Both the position numbers and the translations under genes were made by a program. A DNA stretch of 64,000 bases from Pseudosulfitobacter pseudonitzschiae (GTDB lineage: Bacteria; Pseudomonadota; Alphaproteobacteria; Rhodobacterales; Rhodobacteraceae): positions 930,001 through 994,000 of the forward strand of contig NZ_CP022415.1 in the NCBI RefSeq assembly GCF_002222635.1, in the 5' to 3' direction. Below, one piece after another: positions 1 through 7,964 of this stretch. The notes beneath the pieces are model-generated. The model did no database searches, had not been told where the DNA came from, and saw only the letters and a program-made list of their open reading frames with translations. Every line of letters begins with the position of its first letter. Position 1 is the first letter of the stretch.

Positions 1-1317
1 GGCCAAGGGCCAGCGTGCTTTTCCGATGGCGGAAATGCCCGGCTCCAGTGGCAGGTCCAGAATGCCCGGCGGATGCGGAGGCTGCATTGACGCGATCACC
101 CCCAGCTCGGCAAAGCGCGGAATGTCATCCGGATGGATCACCTCGACGTGTTCGATCCGGTGGCGGCTGTCACGCTTGCCATTGGCCTTTTGCGCCGCCT
201 CATAGCCATCCAGTACGATGCGCACAGCGCCGTCCCCGATGGCATGAACGCTGATTTGCAACCCGCGCCGGTCAATTTCGACAGCCGCTTTGGCAAAGGT
301 GTCTGCGTCAAAGATCGGCTCGCCCTTCCAGCCGGGGCGGTTGGCGTAATCGTCGATCAGCACCGCCGTGCCGCTTTCCAGAACGCCATCGACAAAAACT
401 TTGACGCGTCCGGATTTCAGCATGTCGCTGTGGAAGTCCGCGCGCATCTGGCTGGCGTGATCCAGATCGGATAGCGGCTTTTCCGCAGTCAAGTGGAATG
501 GCACCTCGACGCGACAGGCCATTTCGCCTGCCTGTTCGATCTCATGCAGCAGTTCCAGCAAATAACGGTTGCCGTCCATGTTGTGCACGGCGGTGATGCC
601 CTGTGCCGCGCAATAACGCATACCTTCTTTCAGCACCTCAATGTCGGCGGCGCGTTCTTCGGGGGTGGGGGGCGTGGCCGGCTCAAGTCCCGACATGCCC
701 AGCATTTCCCGCCCGCCCGAGGTGCGCAGGTGCAGAACCGGCATCATGGCGTTCTTTTCCCGCAGCTCGCCCGTGGCCAGCCCGTCCTTGCCCAGAACAA
801 CCTCGTTGCCCGCACCTACGTCGCGCCCTTGCAGCAGGTCTGCGGCCTTTAGCGCGGCGGTGTTTGCCCACGCCGTGTGAAAATCAAAGGCCATTACGAT
901 CAACGGTCGGTCGGGCAGGATGTCATCAAGCACGTGTCGCGTCATCGGCCCTTTGTCGCCCAGAACATCATAGGGGGTGCCCTGACCGATCAGCAGACCT
1001 TCGTCGGGGTTTGCCGTGGCATAGTCCTGAATGGTTTCGGCCAGCGCATCAAAACCTGCCACCGTGGCAAGCTGCATCAAACGCCGCCCGTAGGCACCGC
1101 TAAACAGGTGGATGTGAGATTCAACAAAACCCGGCAACAGGCTGCCGTTTTCACCGTCAATGCGAACGGTTTCAGGGCCTGCGAAGCGTTCGACTTCGCG
1201 CAGCGTGCCAACCGCCAGAATTTTCCCACTGGCTATGGCAACGGCCTGTGCGCGCGGCGCCGCGGCGTCCATCGTCAGAACCCGTGCATTGTGAATAAGA
1301 ATCTCGGCAGTGGCCAT
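1..1317 (-). CDS. Amidohydrolase family 3 (YtcJ-like), partial, 3' end outside window
   Basis: Metal-dependent amidohydrolase, probably cytosolic; substrate unknown. Translating the minus strand from ATG 1317 gives an N terminus with ILIHNARVLTMD, then a gap to PGFVESHIHLFSG, whose HxH is the usual first metal-binding motif. Near the window edge comes RHRIEHVEV, a typical YtcJ-type metal-site histidine segment. At least 439 codons are present and the frame runs off the window, so the C terminus is missing. The start lies 3 bp beyond the stop of the tetR-like gene, so the two are probably co-transcribed, opposite a PotABCD-type importer. The neighbourhood suggests catabolism of an imported amide- or carbamate-like compound. 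That is inference; the fold assignment is firm. Confidence 0.85.
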   Translation of the reverse strand, partial: MATAEILIHNARVLTMDAAAPRAQAVAIASGKILAVGTLREVERFAGPETVRIDGENGSLLPGFVESHIHLFSGAYGRRLMQLATVAGFDALAETIQDYATANPDEGLLIGQGTPYDVLGDKGPMTRHVLDDILPDRPLIVMAFDFHTAWANTAALKAADLLQGRDVGAGNEVVLGKDGLATGELREKNAMMPVLHLRTSGGREMLGMSGLEPATPPTPEERAADIEVLKEGMRYCAAQGITAVHNMDGNRYLLELLHEIEQAGEMACRVEVPFHLTAEKPLSDLDHASQMRADFHSDMLKSGRVKVFVDGVLESGTAVLIDDYANRPGWKGEPIFDADTFAKAAVEIDRRGLQISVHAIGDGAVRIVLDGYEAAQKANGKRDSRHRIEHVEVIHPDDIPRFAELGVIASMQPPHPPGILDLPLEPGISAIGKARWPLA

Positions 1318-1320
1318 GTG

Positions 1321-2016
1321 TCAGCCCTCTTTGGTTTTGAGTACGGGATTGGCAACAAACGCATCGTCAAACAATAGTCTGACCAGCGGACGCAAACGCG
1401 CGGACAGGTGCGCATCGTGGGTGTCGAGGTCAAGCGCGTCGTCCTTGATCAGCTCGAAGAATGCGGCGTTCCAGATGTCGAAGATCAGTTCAGCCAGAAA
1501 ATCGGTGTCGGCGGGGTCTGCGCTTCGCAAAGTGAAGTCATAGCACCCGACAAAGGTTTTAAGCGCGTCCCGCAGATGGGCATCGACGCGTGCATATTCG
1601 CGGGCCAGCTCTGTGTTCGGGTGCCGGATGGCCGCCGCTTCGGAGTAGCGCCAGACCCGTTTGCCCGCGATGTTCAGCGTGCCCCGTGACACCGACGACA
1701 ACGTGTCCGTCAAAATCGTGGCAAAATCGGTGTCGACACGCGGAGTCATCGCCACGTCATGCGCAAAGGCATTGCGCGTTCCTTCGGTGATCAGAGCGAT
1801 CAGAATGCCGTCTTTGTTGCCGAAATAATTGAACACGGTTGGCGGCGAGACATCTGCCGCGTCCGCGATGTCGGCCATCGTCGTGGCATCAATACCCCGC
1901 TCGGTGAACAGGGTTTTTGCATGGCTCAGAATCGCGTCGTGACGAATTGCCTTCTTGCGATCACGCAAGCTGGTCGCGGTCGGATCATGCGGGTCTGGCG
2001 GGAGGGGCGTCGTCAT
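1321..2016 (-). CDS. TetR/AcrR family transcriptional regulator
   Basis: DNA-binding repressor of 231 residues. The N-terminal helix-turn-helix is clear (TLFTERGIDATTMADIADAA, then VSPPTVFNYFGNKDGI), which is the classical TetR pattern; the rest is a variable ligand-binding domain. ATG 2016 is preferred because it puts the HTH at the usual distance from the N terminus and follows a purine-rich AAGTTGAAGAA. A longer reading from TTG 2073 adds an unlikely IIIVNKKF stretch and would overlap the palindrome. It is divergent from the potABCD-like genes with a 26-bp near-perfect inverted repeat between, so it probably represses itself and the transporter. The ligand is unknown, probably the transported compound or a product. 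Confidence 0.9.
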   Translation of the reverse strand: MTTPLPPDPHDPTATSLRDRKKAIRHDAILSHAKTLFTERGIDATTMADIADAADVSPPTVFNYFGNKDGILIALITEGTRNAFAHDVAMTPRVDTDFATILTDTLSSVSRGTLNIAGKRVWRYSEAAAIRHPNTELAREYARVDAHLRDALKTFVGCYDFTLRSADPADTDFLAELIFDIWNAAFFELIKDDALDLDTHDAHLSARLRPLVRLLFDDAFVANPVLKTKEG

Positions 2017-2031
2017 TTCTTCAACTTTCTT

Positions 2032-2057
2032 TAGTCTATAAAATTTTTTATTGACTA
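2032..2057. promoter_or_regulatory. 26-bp near-perfect palindrome, candidate TetR operator
   Basis: Arms TAGTCTATAAAA (2032-2043) and TTTTATTGACTA (2046-2057) are inverted repeats with a single mismatch and a 2-bp centre. The site sits 15 bp upstream of the tetR-like start and upstream of the ABC transporter, and it overlaps a TTGACT hexamer (2051-2056) that could serve as a rightward -35 box. AT-rich palindromes between a TetR gene and its divergent target are typical operators. Binding itself is inferred. Confidence 0.65.
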
Positions 2058-2124
2058 TAATTATACACGTCAATACGAATTGTCGGAACAGGGAAAAGGG
2101 CCCTCGAGGTCTGTGGATAATAAT

Positions 2125-3204
2125 ATGATCGAACTAAGGACAGTGTCCAAAATCTATGGTGTTGGCGCGGCTGCGTATCAGGCGCTTCAACAAACCGACT
2201 TGCTGATCGGTGAAGGTGAATTCTTTACTCTTCTGGGGCCGTCAGGCTGCGGCAAAACCACGCTTTTGCGTATGATTGCGGGCTTTGAGGCACCAAGCAG
2301 CGGCGAGATTATCCTTGATGGCAAGGATATTACCGAACTGCCACCCAGCAAGCGTCCGGTGAACACGGTGTTCCAGAACTATGCGCTGTTTCCCCACATG
2401 ACTGTGGTGCAAAACATCGCGTTCGGCCTGGAAACGCTGGGCAAGCCGCGCAAGGAAATCAACGCGACTGTCGATAAGATGTTGGCGCTGGTGCAGATGG
2501 AGCATTTGCGCGACCGCCGTATCTCTGCGTTGTCGGGCGGCCAGCAGCAACGTGTGGCGCTGGCCCGTGCCTTGGCTCCGCGCCCGCGCATCCTGTTGCT
2601 GGACGAGCCGCTTTCGGCGCTGGATCTGAAGCTGCGCAAGGAAATGCAGATCGAATTGAAACGCCTGCAAAACCAGACCGGCATCACCTTTGTGTTCGTG
2701 ACACATGATCAGGAAGAGGCGCTGACAATGTCGGACCGCATCGCCGTGATCAACGCAGGGACCATTCGCCAGATTGCCAGCCCGCGCGAACTGTACGAAG
2801 CGCCTCAAGACCGGTTCGTTGCCGACTTTATCGGCGAAAGCAACTATCTGGACGCCCGCATTGTGACGCAGGTTGGCCAGCCCGATGAGGTGCTGATCGC
2901 AGGCAAGCATCTGTTCAAGAATGTGACCTCGCAGGCCGGTCAGGGTGCGTTGTCAGCTATGGTGCGTCCCGAGAAAATCTGTCTGGGCATACCGATCGAA
3001 GGGTCGGATTGCATGTGTTTCGAAGGCGTGGTCAGTGACATCGTCTATATTGGCACCGACACACAAGTGCATGTGATGCTGGACGAAGGCTTTGACCTAG
3101 TGGCCCGTTTGCAAAACGCAAACCCGTTGCTGACCAAGTTGGGGCAGGGCGATCGCACCCAACTGAGTATTCCGCGCGATGCAGTGCGGTTGGTTCACGG
3201 ATGA
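2125..3204 (+). CDS. potA: ABC transporter ATP-binding protein, spermidine/putrescine (PotA) type
   Basis: Cytoplasmic ATPase of a PotABCD-type importer, 359 residues from ATG 2125. Walker A GPSGCGKT lies at residues 38-45, the Q-loop at VFQNYALF, the signature LSGGQQQR at 136-143 and Walker B ILLLDEP at 156-162. The C-terminal third is a TOBE-like domain with the MVRPEK motif of this subfamily. TTG 2080 and GTG 2113 are possible upstream starts, but homology begins at [12 protein letters not shown]. The stop overlaps the start of the first permease (ATGA). First gene of a five-gene run that is probably controlled by the divergent TetR protein. Spermidine or putrescine as substrate is only the family default; the enzymes nearby suggest another amine or amide. 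Confidence 0.9.
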   Translation: MIELRTVSKIYGVGAAAYQALQQTDLLIGEGEFFTLLGPSGCGKTTLLRMIAGFEAPSSGEIILDGKDITELPPSKRPVNTVFQNYALFPHMTVVQNIAFGLETLGKPRKEINATVDKMLALVQMEHLRDRRISALSGGQQQRVALARALAPRPRILLLDEPLSALDLKLRKEMQIELKRLQNQTGITFVFVTHDQEEALTMSDRIAVINAGTIRQIASPRELYEAPQDRFVADFIGESNYLDARIVTQVGQPDEVLIAGKHLFKNVTSQAGQGALSAMVRPEKICLGIPIEGSDCMCFEGVVSDIVYIGTDTQVHVMLDEGFDLVARLQNANPLLTKLGQGDRTQLSIPRDAVRLVHG

Positions 3205-4160
3205 GCGGTCTTGCAAATATGACCGATGCACCGCACACCCTGCGCCGGTTGTCGCGTGCCGAAGCTGGCCAGAAGCGACTGGACCACCGCCGCCGCTGGT
3301 TTCTTTCAATCCCCGCGCTGGCCATCATCACCGCACTGTCACTGGTGCCGATGTTGATAGTTCTGGTGTTTTCGTTCCTTGAAAAAGACACCTATGGCGG
3401 CGTGGTCTGGAACTTTTCCACGGCCGCATGGGTCGAAGTTTTCGCACAGCGCGATATTTTTGATGGAACGCTCAAACTTGCCGACGCGCATTTTTCGATT
3501 TTCTGGCGGTCGATCAAATTGTCGATGATCACCACGGCGCTGACTTTGGCGATCGGGGTGCCCATCGCCTATTTCATTGCGACCCGCTCGCGCAAGGCGC
3601 GCAATATCTGGCTGTTTGCGATCACCATTCCGTTCTGGACCAGCCTGCTGATCCGCACGATCGCAATTATGGAAATCATCCGTAAAGACGGTATCCTGAA
3701 TGCGACCCTGCAAAAAGTCGGCGTGATTGACGCGCCTGTGCAGTTTCTGTTCTCGGATTTTGCGATCGGCCTTGGCATGACCTATGTGTACCTGCCGCTG
3801 ATGGTGTTGCCGGTCTATGCGTCGGTCGAACGGCTGGACTTCAACCTGCTCGAAGCCTGCTACGACCTGTATGCCAGCCGCTGGACGGCGTTTCGCCGCG
3901 TGGTTCTGCCGCTGATCAAACCCGGTGTGATTGCGGGGTCGATCCTCGTTTTTGTACCGTCGCTGGGCGACTACGTGACCCCGCGTATTCTGGGCGGCGG
4001 CGGCAATCTGATGATCGGCAACCTGATCGAGCTTCAGTTCGGTCAGGGCCGCAACTGGCCGCTGGGGGCCGCCCTGTCGCTGACACTGATGCTGATGATC
4101 GTGGGCATCCTGTTCTACTACGCCTCGGTGACCGGCAAAGAGGAGAGCGACAATGGCTAA
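3201..4160 (+). CDS. potB: ABC transporter permease, PotB type
   Basis: Inner-membrane permease of 319 residues. A cytoplasmic N terminus of about 35 residues is followed by TM1 ([20 protein letters not shown]) and a further five or so hydrophobic segments. The EAA loop region is visible as [27 protein letters not shown], cited here as the conserved ATPase contact site. ATG 3201 overlaps the ATPase stop by 4 bp; ATG 3219 is an alternative. Length and order (ATPase, PotB, PotC, binding protein) match spermidine/putrescine-type importers. Confidence 0.9.
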   Translation: MSGLANMTDAPHTLRRLSRAEAGQKRLDHRRRWFLSIPALAIITALSLVPMLIVLVFSFLEKDTYGGVVWNFSTAAWVEVFAQRDIFDGTLKLADAHFSIFWRSIKLSMITTALTLAIGVPIAYFIATRSRKARNIWLFAITIPFWTSLLIRTIAIMEIIRKDGILNATLQKVGVIDAPVQFLFSDFAIGLGMTYVYLPLMVLPVYASVERLDFNLLEACYDLYASRWTAFRRVVLPLIKPGVIAGSILVFVPSLGDYVTPRILGGGGNLMIGNLIELQFGQGRNWPLGAALSLTLMLMIVGILFYYASVTGKEESDNG

Positions 4161-4962
4161 TTCTCGCGCCCGTTTCGATGTCAGCTATCTGCCGGGTATC
4201 ACACCAATCGCGTTGGCAGGTGTTCTGTTTCTCTACGCGCCCTTAGCCGTTCTGGTGTTCTATTCTTTCAGCGCAGGCGACGTTCTGGGCCATTGGGAGG
4301 GCTTTTCGTGGCGCTGGTATTCCAGTGCGCTGAACAACGACCTGATCCGCGACGCAGCGGGGCGGTCTTTGTTGGTGGCGTTTATCGCGGCCAGTGTCGG
4401 CACCGTTGTCGCCACGGCGGCGGGGCTGGCGACCACACGGTCGACCACATTCAAGGCCCGCAAGTGGATTTACCTGATCATCAGCCAACCGCTGATGGTG
4501 CCCGAAATCGTGCTGGCTGTGGCGCTGTTGATCCTGTTCGCGTTGATCCGCTCGGCCACGGGCATCAGCGGATTGGGCTATATGATCGCCGCGCACACGA
4601 CGTTCTGTATTCCCTTTGCTTATATGCCGATCCGCGCGCGGCTTGAGGGGATGAACACCAACATCGAAGCGGCGGCCGCCGATCTTTATGCCGGCCCCTT
4701 CGTTATCTTTCGCAGGGTCACGCTGCCACTGCTGCTGCCGGGAATTATCAGCGGCTTCATGCTGGCTTTTGTCATTTCGCTGGATGACGTGGTGATCTCG
4801 CAATTCGTGAAATCGGCAGGGCAGGAAACTCTGCCCACGTATATGCTCGGTCAGCTGCGCCGGGGCATTTCGCCGGAAGTCTATGCCGTCTCCAGCATGA
4901 TGCTGACGCTAAGCGTCGTGCTGGTCACAGGGTTCTTCCTGCTGAGCAACAAACGCGACTAA
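4153..4962 (+). CDS. potC: ABC transporter permease, PotC type
   Basis: Second permease subunit, 269 residues, about six membrane segments. The EAA loop is seen as IEAAAADLYAGPFVIFRRVTLPLL. It is followed by the FAFVISLDDVVIS-like stretch (here LAFVISLDDVVISQFV), which is characteristic of PotC/PotI proteins. A GAGGAG ribosome-binding site sits 7 bp before ATG 4153. The gene overlaps the potB-like gene by 8 bp, indicating translational coupling. Confidence 0.9.
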   Translation: MANSRARFDVSYLPGITPIALAGVLFLYAPLAVLVFYSFSAGDVLGHWEGFSWRWYSSALNNDLIRDAAGRSLLVAFIAASVGTVVATAAGLATTRSTTFKARKWIYLIISQPLMVPEIVLAVALLILFALIRSATGISGLGYMIAAHTTFCIPFAYMPIRARLEGMNTNIEAAAADLYAGPFVIFRRVTLPLLLPGIISGFMLAFVISLDDVVISQFVKSAGQETLPTYMLGQLRRGISPEVYAVSSMMLTLSVVLVTGFFLLSNKRD

Positions 4963-4995
4963 CAAATCCAAAAATGACCAACAGAGGATACGAAA

Positions 4996-6030
4996 ATGAC
5001 CTACGGAACACTTCTCAAGGCCAGTGTGGCGGCATTGGCACTGACCACCACAACGGCATTGGCCGAAGGTGAATTGAACATCTTTAGCTGGGGCAACTAC
5101 ACGCCGCCATATCTGATTGAAAAGTTCGAGCTGGCCTATGATGTCAAGGTTACGGTCACCGAATATGACAGCAGCGACGCGGCGATGGCCAAGGTTAAGG
5201 CGGGTGGTCACGGTTTCGACGTGGTTGTGCCGACGCACAGCTTTGTGCCGCTTTGGATCAGCGAAGGGCTGATTGAGGAATCCCGCCCCGACCAGATGGA
5301 GAATTTTGCCAACGTCGACCCGCAGTGGGTGGATGTCGACTGGGATCCGGGCCGTCGCTATACCGTGCCGTACCAATGGGGCACCACCGGTATTCTGGTT
5401 CACACCGGCACCTATGATGGCGACATCAACACCTCGTCGGTCATCTTTGACACGCCCGGCGCGCTCAAGGGGCAGATCAATGTTGTCCCCGAAATGCAGG
5501 ACGTGATGAACATTGCCATTTTCTATTATGGTGGCGAACAATGCACCGAGGATCTGGACCTGCTGCGCAAGGTGCGCGACGGCATGACACAAGCCAAGAA
5601 AGACTGGATCGGCATTGATTATCCGGCCTTCGAGAAGTTCATCAACGAAGACATCCTCGGGTCGATCTTCTGGAATGGTGCATCTATGCGCATCCGCACC
5701 GACAATGACAAATTCGCCTATGGCTATCCCAAAGAGGGCTATCCGGTCTGGCAGGATGTGGTTGCGGTTCTGGCCGATGCGCGCAACCCCGAGAATGCGC
5801 GTCTGTACCAGAACTTTATCATGGCCCCTGAAAACGCAGCGTTGATTTCGAATTTTGCCCGCTACTCCAACGGTATTCTCGGTTCGGAAGAGTTCATGGA
5901 CCCTGATCTGATTGGTGCACCCGAGTTGGTCATACCCGACGATCTGGTTTCGGCGGGACATTTCACCAAGCTGTGCGCGCCTGAAACGCAGGAACTCTAT
6001 ACCCGTATTTGGACTGAAATACAAAAGTAA
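4996..6030 (+). CDS. potD: Periplasmic substrate-binding protein, PotD type
   Basis: Solute receptor of 344 residues. The signal peptide is MTYGTLLKASVAALALTTTT, with likely cleavage after TALA. The mature protein starts EGELNIFSWGNYTPPYLIEKFE, broken here as ELNIFSWGNY then TPPYLIEKFE, a PotD-like N terminus; KAGGHGFDVVVPTHSFV and WGTTGILVHT are further family blocks. AGAGGA precedes the start by 6-7 bp. It follows the two permeases with a 33-bp gap, completing the importer. Ligand unknown; the polyamine assignment rests on family only. Confidence 0.88.
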   Translation: MTYGTLLKASVAALALTTTTALAEGELNIFSWGNYTPPYLIEKFELAYDVKVTVTEYDSSDAAMAKVKAGGHGFDVVVPTHSFVPLWISEGLIEESRPDQMENFANVDPQWVDVDWDPGRRYTVPYQWGTTGILVHTGTYDGDINTSSVIFDTPGALKGQINVVPEMQDVMNIAIFYYGGEQCTEDLDLLRKVRDGMTQAKKDWIGIDYPAFEKFINEDILGSIFWNGASMRIRTDNDKFAYGYPKEGYPVWQDVVAVLADARNPENARLYQNFIMAPENAALISNFARYSNGILGSEEFMDPDLIGAPELVIPDDLVSAGHFTKLCAPETQELYTRIWTEIQK

Positions 6031-6100
6031 CCCCGATCCGATCATTGGTCGGCTCCGACGGGAACCGGCCAGTATATTCCCAGAAAATCAAGGTGAAGAG

Positions 6101-7327
6101 ATGACACATAAATCAAGTTTTGCCACCGCCGCAGCCCTTGGCGTTGCCGTCGGACTGGCGGGCGCTGCCACGGCCGAAGAGAACACCAATCGCTGGCTGA
6201 CGCCCACGATGATCACAGCGCGCGCGCATATGTTTTCGCCGCAACTGAATTTCATGACGTTTCAACACATGGACCAGATGTTCGCCACGCGCACCGTCGC
6301 TGCGGGCGACAAAACATGGGAGTTGCCAGAGAAACCTGTGTCGCTCGAGGGTGCCTATACGATTCTGGGCGAGACATTGGATCTGGAAGGGGCGCTGGAA
6401 AAAACCAGCACCAACGCACTTCTTGTCATCAAGGACGGCGCGATCGTTTTCGAAAGATACCGCAACGGCAGCGGGCAGAACACGCAGTTTCTGACCTTTT
6501 CGGTGGCGAAATCCTATACCTCGACGTTGATCGGTCTGGCGCTGAATGACGGTCTGATTGACGATCTTGACGATCTGGTCACCAAATATCTGCCCGAGAT
6601 GGTCGATAGCGGATATGACGGCGCCACGATCCGAGATCTGCTGCGGATGCGATCGGGTGTCGCGTGGGAAGAGCGCTATGAATTCGGAAGCGAAACCCAA
6701 CTGACCAAGGTGCACGACAACGCGCTGGTCGCCTATCGCTATCGCTGGTGCGATTACGCAGCCAACGAGTCGGAAAAGGGGGCATCGGCGCCCGACGAAA
6801 AGTTCAACTATGCAACGTTGGACACCAGCGTTCTGGGCTGCATCGTTGAACGTGTGACCGGCCGTAACGGCGCGGATTATATGTCTGAAAAACTGTGGCA
6901 GCCGCTTGGAACGCAAAGCGATGCCTACTGGATCATGGACGGACCGGAAGACGTAGGCCGCGAGTTTTATGGCGCGGGTCTGGCTGTGACAGCGCGTGAC
7001 CACGCGCGATTTGGCCTGATGTTCCTGAATGGCGGCATAGCCAACGGCACACAGGTTTTGCCCGAAGACTGGGTGACCGAGGCCACAGTGCCCGACGAAG
7101 GCTATGAGCCGACCGAGCCCGGCTCACCTGTGGGCTATCAGTACCAATGGTGGACCGAGACCGGCACGGATGTTTATATGGCGCTGGGGCTTCACCACCA
7201 GTTCATTCGCGTTGATCCGACCAACAACACGGTCATTGTCAAGATCAGCTATACGGCAGAACCGGTCGGCCGCGATCAAGAAAACGCGGAACTGTTCGGT
7301 CAGATCACCGCGCGGCTGACGCAATAA
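6101..7327 (+). CDS. Exported serine hydrolase, beta-lactamase/class C-like fold
   Basis: 408 residues from ATG 6101, which has AGGTGAAGAG just upstream. An N-terminal signal peptide (FATAAALGVAVGLAGAATA) predicts export. The nucleophile motif SVAK is at residues 134-137 inside TFSVAKSYTST, the serine-x-x-lysine of class C beta-lactamases and esterases. KFNYATLDTSVLG is at the usual position of the YxN motif, with Tyr kept. DGAIVFERYRNG upstream is typical of this hydrolase group. It is the last gene of the transporter operon, so it may cleave an ester or amide in the periplasm before uptake. True beta-lactamase activity is unlikely. The function is inferred from context. Confidence 0.85.
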   Translation: MTHKSSFATAAALGVAVGLAGAATAEENTNRWLTPTMITARAHMFSPQLNFMTFQHMDQMFATRTVAAGDKTWELPEKPVSLEGAYTILGETLDLEGALEKTSTNALLVIKDGAIVFERYRNGSGQNTQFLTFSVAKSYTSTLIGLALNDGLIDDLDDLVTKYLPEMVDSGYDGATIRDLLRMRSGVAWEERYEFGSETQLTKVHDNALVAYRYRWCDYAANESEKGASAPDEKFNYATLDTSVLGCIVERVTGRNGADYMSEKLWQPLGTQSDAYWIMDGPEDVGREFYGAGLAVTARDHARFGLMFLNGGIANGTQVLPEDWVTEATVPDEGYEPTEPGSPVGYQYQWWTETGTDVYMALGLHHQFIRVDPTNNTVIVKISYTAEPVGRDQENAELFGQITARLTQ

Positions 7328-7334
7328 GCAATAA

Positions 7335-7363
7335 CGGGATGGGGTGCACGCTGCCCCATCCCG
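7335..7363. terminator. Strong GC hairpin between convergent genes
   Basis: Arms CGGGATGGGG (7335-7344) and CCCCATCCCG (7354-7363) are a perfect 10-bp stem with a 9-nt loop. It lies 8 bp after the serine hydrolase stop and about 30 bp beyond the stop of the convergent pqiC-like gene. There is no U-tract on either side, so it may act as a transcript 3'-end stabiliser or a bidirectional barrier rather than a classical intrinsic terminator. Confidence 0.6.
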
Positions 7364-7393
7364 AAGGTGCGTCACCGCCCCGCCCTGACCCGA

Positions 7394-7960
7394 TCAAAGG
7401 CCGCCCTGTGCGATTGTTTCGGCCAGTTTGGACACGGCCCGTCCACGTGCGGCGGCGATTGCAGCTGCTTCGGTCGGCTTGCCCACAATTGGTTCTTCGA
7501 TGGCAAAGGCTCCTGCGGTGGCGCGCCCATCTGCTTCGGGGGCAATGAAAAACTGACCTGACAGCCGGAAAGTGCCCTCGGCAGTGGCCAGCAATTCTTC
7601 GATGCGCACGTCCACCTTGGCGGCGGGAAAGGCGCGGAAGGGCCACGGATCAGGCGCAACGGTCACACCGGTGATCGCCCCCAGATCGCGCGCCAGTTGC
7701 AAGGTGATCGAACGGGAGGGCAGATCGGCCCAAAGTGTCCCTGTCGGAGAGATCGCGCCATCGGCGGCGCGGAAATAGATGTCTTCGGCGGCGGCGTAGC
7801 TGGGCAGGGTGACTTCGGTCACCTCAAGGCTGGAATAGCGTGATGCGATGCGGGTTTCCGGTGCGGTCTGGGGGGCCGCAACCCGCACTTCAGATGCGCA
7901 AGCCGCCAACAGTGTCACAAAGCAAAGCGCAGAGATTTTGCCAGTTTTGATCGTCATCAT
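7394..7960 (-). CDS. pqiC: PqiC-like outer-membrane lipoprotein (ABC-type transport auxiliary)
   Basis: 188-residue lipoprotein. The signal peptide MMTIKTGKISALCFVTLLAAC ends in the lipobox LLAAC, written here as two parts: MMTIKTGKISALCF and VTLLAAC. Acylation is expected at that Cys. The body (ASRYSSLEVTEVTLPSYA, FPAAKVDVRIEELLAT) matches the PqiC/DUF330 pattern. It starts 4 bp after the stop of the three-MCE-domain protein, so it is the last gene of the pqi operon. In E. coli, PqiC anchors the PqiB tunnel at the outer membrane; the same role is inferred here. ATG 7957 is an alternative start. Confidence 0.8.
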   Translation of the reverse strand: MMTIKTGKISALCFVTLLAACASEVRVAAPQTAPETRIASRYSSLEVTEVTLPSYAAAEDIYFRAADGAISPTGTLWADLPSRSITLQLARDLGAITGVTVAPDPWPFRAFPAAKVDVRIEELLATAEGTFRLSGQFFIAPEADGRATAGAFAIEEPIVGKPTEAAAIAAARGRAVSKLAETIAQGGL

Positions 7961-7964
7961 AGTA

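Noticed and set aside
2080-2124. TTG start adding 15 residues to the PotA-like ATPase
   Set aside because: Family homology begins at the ATG at 2125. The extra segment has no conserved feature and would place the start very close to the putative promoter.
4909-6045. 378-codon minus-strand frame across the PotD-like gene
   Set aside because: No recognisable motif, and the plus strand encodes a complete binding protein with a ribosome-binding site and signal peptide.
6101-7327. Antibiotic-resistance beta-lactamase
   Set aside because: The SxxK motif and fold are shared with esterases and peptidases. The KTG box is not evident, and the gene belongs to a catabolic transporter operon.
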